The position numbers and the translations under genes are program-made. A stretch of 64,000 bases of DNA, taken from assembly GCA_022819905.1 (NCBI GenBank), contig JAJEGJ010000005.1, positions 28,240 through 92,239 of the forward strand. Reading direction: 5' to 3'. Positions 46,542 to 55,146 of the stretch are shown here, in pieces (the stretch's first letter is position 1; every line of letters starts with the position of its first letter). The DNA is from Alphaproteobacteria bacterium. GTDB lineage: Bacteria; Pseudomonadota; Alphaproteobacteria; TMED109. The notes under the pieces were generated by a model. It made no database searches. It saw only the letters and a list, made by a program, of their open reading frames with translations, and had not been told where the DNA came from.

Positions 46542-47860
46542 TGGCAGGCAAGCGCTTCCGCGCCCCACCGCGGCGAACGGCCTACACCGGGGGGCGTCTC
46601 GTGGATCCAGCGTCGGGGCTGGACGCGCAGGGCGGGCTGCTCACCGAAGGCAAGCAGATCATCGATGTCGGACCCGGGTTGTTCACCGACGGAGCGCCCG
46701 AGGATGCGATCCACGTGGACTGCACGGGCCTCGTGCTGGCGCCGGGCCTGATCGATACGCGCGCCCACCTCCGGGAGCCCGGCGCCGAGCACAAGGAAAC
46801 CCTGTTCACGGCCAGCCGTTCGGCAGCGGTCGGCGGCATCACCAGCATGCTGTGTACACCGGATACCGACCCGGTCATCGACGGCGTGGCCGAGGTGGAG
46901 TTCATCAGCCGGCGGGCGCGCGAGACCAGCCTCGTCAAGGTCTTCGCGATGGCGGCCATCACGGTCGGCAGTCGCGGCGAGGCGTTGACCGAGATGGGCC
47001 TGCTGGCCGAGAACGGTGTGCCCGCATTCACCGACGCCAATCGCGCTGTCGAGAACGCCGGCCTGATGTTCCGGGCTCTCAAGTATGCGCGCTCGCTCGA
47101 TTTGCTGCTCGTTCAGCACCCGGAACACCCTGCCCTGGCGGGGAACGGCACCATGAACGCGGGTGTTCTCGCCACGCGGCTTGGCCTGCCCAGCCGCCCG
47201 CCCATCGCGGAAATGATCCTGATCGAGCGGGACCTGCGGCTGGCCGAAGCAGCCGGGTCGCGCATCCACTTCCCGCTGCTCTCGACCCGAGGCGCGGTGG
47301 AAGCCGTCGCGGCCGCCAAGGCGCGGGGCGTAGCGGTCACGGCCGGAACGGCGCCGCACTACTTCGCGCTGACCGAGAGCGAGGTCGAGGGCTGGCGCAC
47401 CTTCGCCAAGGTGTCGCCGCCACTGCGCTCCGAGGCCGACCGGTCCGCCGTGGCCCAGGCCGTCGTGAACGGCGTGATCGATGTCATCGCGAGCGACCAC
47501 TCGCCCCACCATGAGGACAGCAAGCGTCTGCCGTTCGAGCAGGCGGACTTTGGGATGGCCGCTCTGGAGGCCGTGCTGCCGTTGGCCCTGGAATTCGTGC
47601 ATTCGGGTCAACTCTCTCTGATCGAGCTGCTCCGGCGGGTAACCTGGAACCCGGCCTCCATCTTCGGCGTCCCGGGCGGGCGCCTGGCTCCAGGCGAGCC
47701 CGCCGACCTCGTCCTCCTCGACCTTGATCACGCCTGGGTCCTGGACGCCAAGGAATTTCGAAGCAAGTCCCAGAACGCGCCATACACCGCGCATCCGGTT
47801 CGCGGCCGGGCGGTCCGAACGGTTGTCGACGGCCGCCCGGTCTTCGGCGAAGGACCATGA
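46541..47860 (+). CDS. Dihydroorotase-like protein, probably catalytically inactive (PyrC'/PyrX type)
   Basis: 439-residue amidohydrolase closest to class I dihydroorotases, coupled to pyrB. Several metal ligands are changed: the HxH of strand 1 reads DTRAH (R74, H76), the Asp-Asp-Gly segment reads DAN (165-167), the third-strand His (cHvST) is Leu246 in PLLST, and HxED is H193-P-E-H. The region around IASDHSPH is kept. Loss of metal-binding His residues is known from the non-catalytic dihydroorotase partners that scaffold ATCase in Pseudomonas; I infer the same role here. A real PyrC should then be elsewhere. Confidence 0.82.
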   Translation: MAGKRFRAPPRRTAYTGGRLVDPASGLDAQGGLLTEGKQIIDVGPGLFTDGAPEDAIHVDCTGLVLAPGLIDTRAHLREPGAEHKETLFTASRSAAVGGITSMLCTPDTDPVIDGVAEVEFISRRARETSLVKVFAMAAITVGSRGEALTEMGLLAENGVPAFTDANRAVENAGLMFRALKYARSLDLLLVQHPEHPALAGNGTMNAGVLATRLGLPSRPPIAEMILIERDLRLAEAAGSRIHFPLLSTRGAVEAVAAAKARGVAVTAGTAPHYFALTESEVEGWRTFAKVSPPLRSEADRSAVAQAVVNGVIDVIASDHSPHHEDSKRLPFEQADFGMAALEAVLPLALEFVHSGQLSLIELLRRVTWNPASIFGVPGGRLAPGEPADLVLLDLDHAWVLDAKEFRSKSQNAPYTAHPVRGRAVRTVVDGRPVFGEGP

Positions 47861-48546
47861 TCCCGGATCTGGTGCTCGGCACGGGGCAGATCGTGTACTG
47901 GGCGACGGTGCTGGTCCCGGCCTATCTGCTTGGCTCGATTCCGTTCGGTCTGATCCTGGGCCGGTTGGCGGGCGTCGGTGATGTGCGGCAGCGCGGGTCG
48001 GGCAACATCGGCGCAACCAACGTGCTGCGTACCGGACGGCGCGACCTGGCCCTCGCGACGCTCGTCCTGGACGCCGCGAAGGGGACGCTAGCCGTCGTGC
48101 TGGCCATGCGGTTCGGGCCCGAACCCGCAGGCTGGGCGGCGCTGGCCGCCGTCATTGGGCACATGTTTCCCGTGTGGCTCGGCTTTCGCGGCGGCAAGGG
48201 AGTTGCCACCACGTACGGCACGTTGCTGGCGTTGACGTGGCCGGTCGCACTCGTGTCGGCAGCCGGATGGGCTGCGCTCGTCGCGGTCTTCCGGAGATCC
48301 TCGGTCGGGGCGCTGGGTGCACTAGCGGCGGGCGCTCCCGTCCTCCTGTGGGGACTGCTGGAACTGCAGCGGGCTGGTCACCTGCCGATCGGACTTCCCG
48401 GCGATCCTGCGCACTTACCCTCTCTGATCCTGATCGCGCTGCTCATCACCTTCCGCCATCATGCCAACGTGCGTCGATTGCTGAAGGGTACGGAGCCGGA
48501 GATCGACCTCGGTCGCGGAACCCGCGACCATCCTGGACCCGGCTAA
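47857..48546 (+). CDS. plsY: Glycerol-3-phosphate acyltransferase PlsY
   Basis: 229-residue membrane enzyme that transfers the acyl group from PlsX-made acyl-phosphate to glycerol-3-phosphate. Motifs: YLLGSIPFGLILGRL, GSGNIGATNVLRTG, VIGHMFPVWLGFRGGKGVATTYG, and the C-terminal ITFRHHANVRRLLKGTE. Start ATG 47857 overlaps the previous stop (ATGA). The C-terminus is slightly longer than usual. Confidence 0.95.
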   Translation: MIPDLVLGTGQIVYWATVLVPAYLLGSIPFGLILGRLAGVGDVRQRGSGNIGATNVLRTGRRDLALATLVLDAAKGTLAVVLAMRFGPEPAGWAALAAVIGHMFPVWLGFRGGKGVATTYGTLLALTWPVALVSAAGWAALVAVFRRSSVGALGALAAGAPVLLWGLLELQRAGHLPIGLPGDPAHLPSLILIALLITFRHHANVRRLLKGTEPEIDLGRGTRDHPGPG

Positions 48547-48840
48547 GGGACTTCGCCAGCAAACGGTACCCCGCGCATTCGCACCGGTGGCCACGGGTTG
48601 CCGGTACACACCGCCCCACCCCACCTGGACGGAGCCATTGACGGCGCGCTACGGGCGGGGCCCGGATGGGTCTGCGATTCTGGTGAAGCCTCCGGTTTCA
48701 CTGCTTGCCGGTCAGCGGTATCGGGGTTGAAACGCGGGCAGATTCCTGAGCCGCTTTGCCGGCGGCCAACATCGGCTTGGCGCTTGAACAGTCGCCCTAT
48801 CGCGATCAGTCCAACATGCTTACGGATGGCGATGAATGAT

Positions 48841-49440
48841 CTACGAGCGCGCGAACTCCAGCAGCGGCCCGATGTCGTGGTTGTCAGCGGCCCGAAGGGC
48901 GGCGATGTATTTGGTACGCATTTCGCTGACGTCGGTCAGATCCTGTCTGCCCCATGTGAACGGCGCCTGGCCGAGCCGGGCCGCCACCAAATCTCCCATC
49001 AAGCGCGTCGTTCGGCCATTGCCATTGGGAAACGGATGGATCGCGACAAGCCGGTGATGCAGTCGCACGGCAATCTCGTCGGGCGGGAATGTTTCATGTT
49101 CAATCCAGTAACGAGCGTCGTCGAACGCCACCCTTAGTTCGACGGGAATCCGTACCGGCTCGATACCGATGTTCCGCTCGGTCATGCGAAACTCGCCCGC
49201 CCAAGCCCAGACGTCACCGAACAGGCGCTTGTGAAGCTGCCGAAGGAATTTCTCTTCAAGCAGGTCGCGTCGGCGAACGCGCCAAGCCCATACTGTGCCC
49301 GCAGTGACGTTCGTCTGCTCCGCCTCGTTCAGATCTCGCCGATAGGTAATCCAAGTCTGGAGAAGACCTTTGCGCTCTCCCGGCTCGAGAGGGGTGGTAT
49401 GCGCCGGCTCATCGAAAAGATCGTTCAAGCATCCTCCCAA
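48841..49440 (-). CDS. Mobile mystery protein B (Fic/Doc family)
   Basis: 199-residue Fic-fold protein. HPFPNGNGR at 135-143 is a complete Fic motif, so AMP transfer activity is possible. LNEAEQTNVTAG near residue 38 and WRVRRRDLLEEKFLRQLHKRLFGDVWAWAG match mobile mystery protein B. An inhibitory alpha-helix motif ([ST]xxxE[GN]) is not obvious. It is encoded with and downstream of protein A, overlapping by 16 bp, in the order known for the pair, which is associated with mobile regions. Function in the cell is unknown. Confidence 0.88.
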   Translation of the reverse strand: MGGCLNDLFDEPAHTTPLEPGERKGLLQTWITYRRDLNEAEQTNVTAGTVWAWRVRRRDLLEEKFLRQLHKRLFGDVWAWAGEFRMTERNIGIEPVRIPVELRVAFDDARYWIEHETFPPDEIAVRLHHRLVAIHPFPNGNGRTTRLMGDLVAARLGQAPFTWGRQDLTDVSEMRTKYIAALRAADNHDIGPLLEFARS

Positions 49441-49886
49441 AGATCACGTTCTCGAAGGTGTTGGCGAATATAGTTTTCGAGTTGTCCTTCGCGTTCTTCC
49501 GGAGATAAGCCTTGGGCTTCAAGGTCCATCGAATGCGCGATCCGGACGAGTTCTTTGCGTGCGATCTCGCGGGCGTTTCGTTGAACCAGTTCTTCCAGCG
49601 AAGACTTGGGAATGAGCGCGTAAACGGCAACACAGTCCAGTGCCTCCGCCACCCTGCGAAGCGTCTTGAGCTGGATGGTTCCAGAGGCCTCCGACTTCTC
49701 GATGTCTGCGACGCTTTGGGCTTTCACGTCCATCCGTCGGCCAAGTTGGGCGCCGGACATGCCCAAAGCGTCGCGTATCGCCCTGATCCAGCCTTTCGGT
49801 GGAGGTTGGTAGCGGGATTCCGGCTTCATGGACGAAAAGCGTTGATCCAAGCGTTGGCGCGGAATAGCTCTTGTACCGGTGTTCAT
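49425..49886 (-). CDS. Mobile mystery protein A (XRE-type HTH)
   Basis: 153-residue DNA-binding protein. N-terminal RQRLDQRF and PPKGWIRAIRDALGMSGAQLGRRM precede the HTH (VKAQSVADIEKSEASGTIQLKTLRRVAEALDC), and the tail VYALIPKSSLEELVQRNARE matches the mobile mystery protein A family. It probably represses its own operon: inverted repeats lie in its promoter and leader. It is first of the two genes; ATG 49886. Confidence 0.88.
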   Translation of the reverse strand: MNTGTRAIPRQRLDQRFSSMKPESRYQPPPKGWIRAIRDALGMSGAQLGRRMDVKAQSVADIEKSEASGTIQLKTLRRVAEALDCVAVYALIPKSSLEELVQRNAREIARKELVRIAHSMDLEAQGLSPEEREGQLENYIRQHLRERDLWEDA

Positions 49887-49887
49887 A

Positions 49888-49951
49888 AGGTGACAACCTG
49901 TTTACCAGCGACAGGATATCAGGTTATAGCCTGTTATAGCGTGTTTGTCAA
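49888..49951 (-). promoter_or_regulatory. Promoter and putative operators of the mobile mystery protein pair
   Basis: On the minus strand TTGACA (49946-49951) and TATAAC (49923-49928) are 17 bp apart, a near-perfect sigma-70 promoter. AGGTTATAGCCT (49921-49932) overlaps the -10 and is an imperfect palindrome (10 of 12 positions). AGGTGACAACCT (49888-49899), just before the ATG, has matching AGGT/ACCT arms. The arrangement suggests autorepression by protein A. Confidence 0.6.
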
Positions 49952-50344
49952 TAAGGTCCCGGCCTGATTATTGGTCATGCTGAGAACCTTCAGATCATAC
50001 TCTGGGTCGGGTTTCTGACGCTGGTGGCGAAGAACGGTCTTGTCCGCGCCGGGCGCGGCCACGGTTGGGGTGGTGTTGCCAAGCTACTCAAGAAAACTGG
50101 CCCTCTAGCCATATCCGCCAAACGCAACAACCCGCGCGATGAGGCAGCCCTGCTGGGCCCGTCTCGCTTACGGCTCGAACCCCTGTCAAGGACGAATGCC
50201 AAGAGCTTGCAGGCGAACACATGTTGGGGCGCCCAAGCACCTCGGGAAGACTTGTCAGGTCTCACCTCTGACGTTGGGTCCGCGCGCAAACGTATGTTGG
50301 CGTCCTGCCACGATTTGCCGCTTCAAAACCAATCCTTCTGAGCT
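49952..50344. other. Gene-free region downstream of the AlkB-GlnE fusion
   Basis: About 390 bp with short frames on both strands but none showing a known domain. It probably holds the 3' end of the fusion gene's transcript and the boundary of the small accessory insert. Confidence 0.4.
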
Positions 50345-52789
50345 TCAAGCCTGCGACTTGGAAGCATCACCGCCGCGCACGGCGTCGATCTCTCCAGCTG
50401 TGCTGGCAGCCATGTCCGTCACTGCGGTCACCAGTGCCTTGAAGTCGTCGGCCCCGCAGCATTGCGCGAGCACGGCCTTGGCCCGGTTGCCGAGTGCGTC
50501 AATCTCGGGATGGGTACCGGCAACAAGGCGGACAGCTCCCTGCAGATTTCGCCACAAGTTGGCAGCCTCGGCCAACCGCTTCGCGGCCCCGTCGGCGATC
50601 CATCCGTGCGTGGCAGCCGTTTCGAAGACCGAAGCCGCGGTGGTGACGGTTTCGGCTGGCATGTCTCGGAAGTGGTGCAGTTGCAGCCATCGGGAAACAC
50701 GCTCCACATCGCCGAGGCCGCCACGTCCACTGTCGATTGCCGCCAGACTAGCTTCGCCGGCGTCCGTGGCTGGCTCGGCGAGTTCCGCGATCAGCTCTTC
50801 GCGTACCCGGGAGCCGGACAGCGCCTCGCTCCGTGCTTCGGCGAACCGCCGCTCCATGCCGGAGCCGGAAGACTCGTAGACGCATCGCGCCCGGATCAGG
50901 TCGCGAAGCTCGTCGGTCGTGGCACCCTCTCGGAAATGTCCCACGAAGTCGGCCAGTGACCACACGTCGCGTCTGTTCCGGGCGGCCGGAGCCGGCGCAA
51001 ACAGCAGGCTGTCGACCGACAAGCCCTCGGTCACCTCCAGAATCCGGCGACACAGCGAGTCGTAGTGATCCGGCTGTCCGCCCTCGTGCACGAACAAGAG
51101 ATGGAGTTCCGCGTCCGGCCCGGCCTCCCTGCTCGCCAGGTCGCCCAGGACGACGACGGAGAACCCGCCCCCGTCGCCCGGACCGTGCTGCTCGGCAAAT
51201 TCATCCTGGACGGCCGCCAGCACGGCGGTAACAGCGGCATCTGCGACGTGGGAAAGGGCCGTCGCCGCTTCGATCGGCGACAGATTCCCCCGCAGGGTGT
51301 GAACGCCGATTTGAAATGTCTTGTCGTTTGCCCAGTTCCGAACCACTTCCGCGGCGTCGCCGGCATCCTGGAACGGCGCCTCGGCGATTTGCGCGCGCAT
51401 TTCCGGAACCCCGAACTCGCGCGTCCAGTAGATCCGGGTCAGGCCACGTCGGGCGATGGCTTCGCTTTCCGGGTCCGGTCCGAAGCCCGTGGGAAGATCG
51501 AGGTCGGTGAACTCCCTGTCCTGGAGCGTGTCGAGCAACTCGGGATGGCGTTCGATCCGCCGCGCGAGCCGAGGCGCCGCGCTGAAGATCTCGACGATCG
51601 CGTCAAACGCTTCCGGACGCGCAGCGGAAACCGGGCTGTCGTAGGCGCTCCAGTCGTCTATTTCCGGATAGAAATGCGCGCGCCAGCGATCGACCAGAGG
51701 GTCCATGGTCTCGAACCAGCGCCGCGGCCGCACCGCCAGATTGAACATCTTGGCGTAACTGCCAGGCAGCTGCGGCGATTCGTCCCCGCCGTGATGCTGG
51801 AGCAGCGAGTAATGGCGGCTTGCCACGGCATGGTGATCCGGATGCCGTTGCATGTTGTAGAACATCCAGTTGCTGAAGCGCCAATTGGCGCTCCAGGAAT
51901 GGCGAGGCCGTACACGCTCGAACCGACCGGTCGAGAGCCGGATGCGACGCAGTCCATAGTGCTGGATGTAGTTGCTGATCTTCATCGACAGAACCACGCC
52001 GAGGCAGAGGATGGCGAAAATGAGGACGGCCCAGGGACCGCCCATCCAGTAGATCAGCGCGTACCAGGCGACCGTTTCGCCGCCGTATCGCCAGAACGGA
52101 TTCGTGTAGTGCCAGACCGGCAGGCCGCGCCGTGCCAACCGCTCGCGGGTCACTCGCCATGCGCCGGTGATATTGCTGGCCAGCTCGCGCGGAAAGTAGT
52201 GCCAGAGGCTCTGACCCTTCGGGGCCGAGCCGAGATCGAGCGGCGTGCCCACCAGGGCGTGATGGATGTAGATGTGCTCGGTCGCGTAGTGCGGATAGGA
52301 GGCCGAGGCGAGCAGGAACTCCCCAAGCCGCCGCTCCCATACGGTGCGACGATGGACCAACTCGTGGCCGACGATGAAGACTGCCTGGGCCTCCACGGCC
52401 AGGATGACCGCCATCGAGACCGCTTCCCACGTGGCCAAGTGGTCGGCCAGGAGGATTTGCCAGAGGCCGAACACGAGGGTCACTGGCCAGAGAAACGCCC
52501 ACGCCCAGACCGGCAGATTGTGCCAGAGCAACCGCCGCTCAGACGTCCTGGCGGGATCCATGTTCCGTTCATCCACGCCCAGTGCGATGTCCAGCGGACC
52601 CGCCAGCATGAAAAAGACGAAACAGGCGCCAATCCACCAGCCGCCGAAAATGGCGGCATTGAATATCAGCGGAAAGATCGCCAACGGCAGAAAATGCGGA
52701 AGCGCATTCCACAGCGACGGCTCGACCGCGCCTCCCGGGGCCGGAGTCGCCTCGGTTGGCATACCCGGCTCGACAACGCTTTCAGCCAT
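50345..52789 (-). CDS. AlkB-type membrane monooxygenase fused to a GlnE-like domain
   Basis: 814 residues. Residues 1-375 form an alkane-1-monooxygenase/desaturase-like membrane protein with several hydrophobic helices and the three His boxes of a diiron site: HELVHRR (142-148), EHIYIHH (171-177), QRHPDHH (314-320). Residues ~395-810 resemble one half of GlnE, the glutamine synthetase adenylyltransferase: FSVVVLGDLASRE (543-555) matches the GlnE nucleotidyltransferase start, and GRGGLGDVE (688-696) and WRNLQGAVRLV match its second motif. The catalytic Asp-x-Asp reads E561-L-H563, so nucleotidyl transfer is probably lost or altered. ATG 52789 with a strong AGGAGGT. I know of no described protein with this layout. 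Confidence 0.82.
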   Translation of the reverse strand: MAESVVEPGMPTEATPAPGGAVEPSLWNALPHFLPLAIFPLIFNAAIFGGWWIGACFVFFMLAGPLDIALGVDERNMDPARTSERRLLWHNLPVWAWAFLWPVTLVFGLWQILLADHLATWEAVSMAVILAVEAQAVFIVGHELVHRRTVWERRLGEFLLASASYPHYATEHIYIHHALVGTPLDLGSAPKGQSLWHYFPRELASNITGAWRVTRERLARRGLPVWHYTNPFWRYGGETVAWYALIYWMGGPWAVLIFAILCLGVVLSMKISNYIQHYGLRRIRLSTGRFERVRPRHSWSANWRFSNWMFYNMQRHPDHHAVASRHYSLLQHHGGDESPQLPGSYAKMFNLAVRPRRWFETMDPLVDRWRAHFYPEIDDWSAYDSPVSAARPEAFDAIVEIFSAAPRLARRIERHPELLDTLQDREFTDLDLPTGFGPDPESEAIARRGLTRIYWTREFGVPEMRAQIAEAPFQDAGDAAEVVRNWANDKTFQIGVHTLRGNLSPIEAATALSHVADAAVTAVLAAVQDEFAEQHGPGDGGGFSVVVLGDLASREAGPDAELHLLFVHEGGQPDHYDSLCRRILEVTEGLSVDSLLFAPAPAARNRRDVWSLADFVGHFREGATTDELRDLIRARCVYESSGSGMERRFAEARSEALSGSRVREELIAELAEPATDAGEASLAAIDSGRGGLGDVERVSRWLQLHHFRDMPAETVTTAASVFETAATHGWIADGAAKRLAEAANLWRNLQGAVRLVAGTHPEIDALGNRAKAVLAQCCGADDFKALVTAVTDMAASTAGEIDAVRGGDASKSQA

Positions 52790-53209
52790 GGTGACCTCCT
52801 GGCTCGGTCCTTCTCGCCTGTCCCGACCTCCTCATTTTCGCGCAACAAGGCAACGCTGGTAAAGCCAGTGGGATGGCGGCCCCGGGCGGTACTCGCCGGT
52901 CAAGTCCAGATATAGCGCCGTGCCGACAGGCGGACGTGAACCGAAGGCCGTCGCCCGGCAGCCGATCGAACCCGGTAGCCGTCGGGAGAAGGCCTCGGGG
53001 AGGACATGTGTCCGAGCCGCGGCGCCACGCCTCGATGTGGATTAGGAATGCGCCTCGTATCAGGCACGGTCTGGTGCGGAGTGCAAACCGCGTGCGTCGG
53101 CCGTTTCGATCCGACTAGCTGCTGATACCGGCGAAAGTCTTGGCCCGAAGACGTGCCGGTGGAGGGATCGGGCCAGAGAGGCGACCCCATCGGTCCCGCC
53201 GGCCGGCAG
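52790..53209. other. Intergenic region upstream of the AlkB-GlnE fusion
   Basis: 420 bp between the fusion gene's start and the end of the RraA-like gene. It must hold the fusion gene's promoter; I found only its Shine-Dalgarno (AGGAGGT ending 4 bp before the ATG). No coding potential recognised. Confidence 0.45.
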
Positions 53210-53950
53210 TCAGTCGCGGCCCTGTTTCCAGATTTCGTAGGCCGACAAGGTCTCTTCATTGGGCGGGTATGTGCCGGGGACGGCATCGCCCGCGCGGATC
53301 CGCTCCAGCACGAAGGTTTCCACCCGTTCCTGCTCGACGGCATCGGCTGCAACGCTCTCTACCATGGCCTTCGGGATAACTGCCACACCGTCGCCGTCGC
53401 ATACCATCACATCGCCCGGAATGACCGCCACGCCGCCACAGCCGATCGGCGTCTGCAGGTCGCCCATCGCGAGCCCGGTGTTGTTGGGTGGTGCAGCCCG
53501 TCCACCGCACCACACCGGAAAGCCGGTCGCCACGACGGCTTCCGCATCCCGCACCGCGCTGTCCGTTACGCAGGCGGCGACACCGCGCACACGCAAGCGT
53601 TCCGCGAGGATGTCACCGAGTGTCCCGACATTGGAATTACCGAGACCGTCCATTACCAGGATCGCCCCAGCGGGACATTCCTCTATCGCGCGACGCTGCG
53701 GGTTTTCCCTTGCACCCAGGACGGCGGGGGCCGAGAGATCCTCCCGCATGGGGATGAACCTGACAGTGTAGGCCTCGCCGACCACACGCCCCTGTCCCCC
53801 CGCGAGCGGTGCAACACCGCGCATCGCCGTCGCGCGAATGCCGCGTTTGAGCAATTGCATGGTAATGGTTGCAGTCGAACAGGTGGTTAGCGCAGCACGC
53901 AGTTCAGCGTCCATTGTGCTGGTCTCCGGCGTTGGCCCAGATACGTGCAT
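53210..53950 (-). CDS. RraA family protein (aldolase or RNase E regulator-like)
   Basis: ~246 residues with the RraA/HMG-aldolase fold: TCSTATITMQLLKRG, RVVGEAYTVRF, AILVMDGLGNSNVG, TDSAVRDAEAV (with the conserved Arg-Asp), and GCGGVAVIPGDVMVCDGDGV. Members include 4-hydroxy-4-methyl-2-oxoglutarate aldolases and the RNase regulator RraA. The Asp/Arg of the aldolase metal site appear present. ATG 53950 or 53914 could be the start. It is an orphan gene, flanked by gene-free DNA. Confidence 0.83.
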   Translation of the reverse strand: MHVSGPTPETSTMDAELRAALTTCSTATITMQLLKRGIRATAMRGVAPLAGGQGRVVGEAYTVRFIPMREDLSAPAVLGARENPQRRAIEECPAGAILVMDGLGNSNVGTLGDILAERLRVRGVAACVTDSAVRDAEAVVATGFPVWCGGRAAPPNNTGLAMGDLQTPIGCGGVAVIPGDVMVCDGDGVAVIPKAMVESVAADAVEQERVETFVLERIRAGDAVPGTYPPNEETLSAYEIWKQGRD

Positions 53951-54416
53951 GATTCAGCAGGAGCGGACGTGAAACAAGTTGGACGGCTTCGACCAGCCGC
54001 CAGTCTCTCGTCATGCCACGATCGGTTCCCGACTGCCAGGACGATGTCCGTGGCATGGCAGTCGCACGCTGCGCGCACGCCACCGAAAGGGGTTCCCGCA
54101 CACCTGTCATGCAAGGTTGAGCTCACCGCGCGAGCAGGTTCCGAGATCGAGGAGGTCTTGGCTGAGATCGGACCAGGAACCATGGCTGGTCGCGTTCAGC
54201 AGCGGCGTTGGCGCCGCGCGCTCCCCGCGCTTCTGCGCCCCGACACCTGTGTGCGGCGCGGCGACCCTACCCCGCTCCTCCGAACAGGATGGGGTTTCGT
54301 TCGTACTTGATTCCGCTGCTTACGCAGAGCCCTTGCGCGAAGATGCAGGCGGGCGGACGCACACCGGGCGCAACCATCCGGAAACCAGTTTGCAGCTCTG
54401 GTGCCTGCAGTGCTCA
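53951..54416. other. Gene-free region between the RraA-like gene and vapC
   Basis: About 470 bp. Short frames on both strands carry no recognised domain. It lies in the accessory stretch from 48.8 to 55.1 kb, where gene spacing is much looser than in the core regions. Confidence 0.4.
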
Positions 54417-54854
54417 TCATGCGTTCGGCGCAACAGGATTCACGACTTCGATGTCCGGAAAACGCATGAAGTCACGATCGGTGGTCGCAATCGACGCGCC
54501 GTGCTCCATCGCCAGTGCGGCAAGGTGCGCATCCATCACCATGGGACCTTTCGCCTGGCCCTCTTGACTCATTCTGCCCAACAGACGCCATGCATTCGGC
54601 CCCGGCTGGAGAAGATGGACGTTTGGCAACGCGAGCCACTCGTCGACCCGCGAACACGCCTCCGCCGGGGACAGGGGGCGGCTGAAAATGCGGCGGTCGG
54701 ATGCAATCCGGACGAAAGCCAGCACGGTTACAAGGGCGAATCGCACCGCTCGACCGGATGACAGCGTGTTCTCCAGCCAAATCCGAGACGGCTCATGATG
54801 CGGACTTTCGGTATCGGAAGCGTAGAGAAGCAGATTGGCGTCGATGAGAATCAC
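54417..54854 (-). CDS. vapC: VapC-type PIN domain toxin
   Basis: 145-residue PIN nuclease. The first acidic residue is in LIDANLLLYASD, the second in PAEACSRVDEWL, and the last pair in VMDAHLAALAMEHGASIATTDRDF. GTG 54854 overlaps the vapB stop (GTGA), typical of toxin-antitoxin operons. VapC toxins cleave tRNA or rRNA when freed from antitoxin. The target is unknown. Confidence 0.9.
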   Translation of the reverse strand: MILIDANLLLYASDTESPHHEPSRIWLENTLSSGRAVRFALVTVLAFVRIASDRRIFSRPLSPAEACSRVDEWLALPNVHLLQPGPNAWRLLGRMSQEGQAKGPMVMDAHLAALAMEHGASIATTDRDFMRFPDIEVVNPVAPNA

Positions 54855-55096
54855 CGGGCTGTCGGGCCATCGAGTAGATCCAGCAGGCCGCCGATGTCGT
54901 CGAGGTCGCATCCGGGCCTGAGACCCATCGCCTGTGATTTGACAGAAAATCGTGTCGCCAAGTCCTCTTCCGTGGGCGCGTCGAAGCCGCGGCGAAGACA
55001 TTCGTTGACGGTTTCCTTGAGGCTCCTGCCCGTGCGCGCCATCTCGTCGCGCAACTTGGCTGCGTTGTCGTCGTCCAGCGTCAACGTGGTTCTCAT
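54851..55096 (-). CDS. vapB: VapB-type antitoxin (ribbon-helix-helix)
   Basis: 81 residues. MRTTLTLDDDNAAKLRDEMARTG... is the ribbon-helix-helix DNA-binding start of MetJ/Arc-like VapB proteins, with SLKETVNECLRRGF after it; the C-terminal part should wrap the toxin. It is the first gene of the operon and probably leaderless, because the predicted transcription start is at or next to the ATG. Confidence 0.86.
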   Translation of the reverse strand: MRTTLTLDDDNAAKLRDEMARTGRSLKETVNECLRRGFDAPTEEDLATRFSVKSQAMGLRPGCDLDDIGGLLDLLDGPTAR

Positions 55097-55103
55097 GCGA
55101 TTG

Positions 55104-55132
55104 ATGCTATGAAGGATACATCATGATGTCAA
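55104..55132 (-). promoter_or_regulatory. Promoter and operator of vapBC
   Basis: On the minus strand TTGACA (55127-55132), 17 bp spacer, TAGCAT (55104-55109). ACATCATGATGT (55118-55129) is a perfect 12-bp palindrome overlapping the -35 and spacer, the usual place for an antitoxin operator. The ATG at 55096 lies only 8 bp past the -10, so the mRNA would be leaderless or almost so. Confidence 0.6.
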
Positions 55133-55146
55133 TTAAGTGATGCAGG

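Noticed and set aside
45956..48016. Minus-strand frame of 686 codons across pyrB and the dihydroorotase-like gene
   Set aside because: Antisense shadow of two well-supported genes.
50180..50210. tRNA-like T-arm sequence (TTCGAGCC on the minus strand)
   Set aside because: The flanking bases do not pair as a T-stem and no cloverleaf can be built around it.
50024..50341. Possible small gene of 105 codons downstream of the AlkB-GlnE fusion
   Set aside because: No recognised family, no good Shine-Dalgarno, and overlapping frames on the other strand are equally open.
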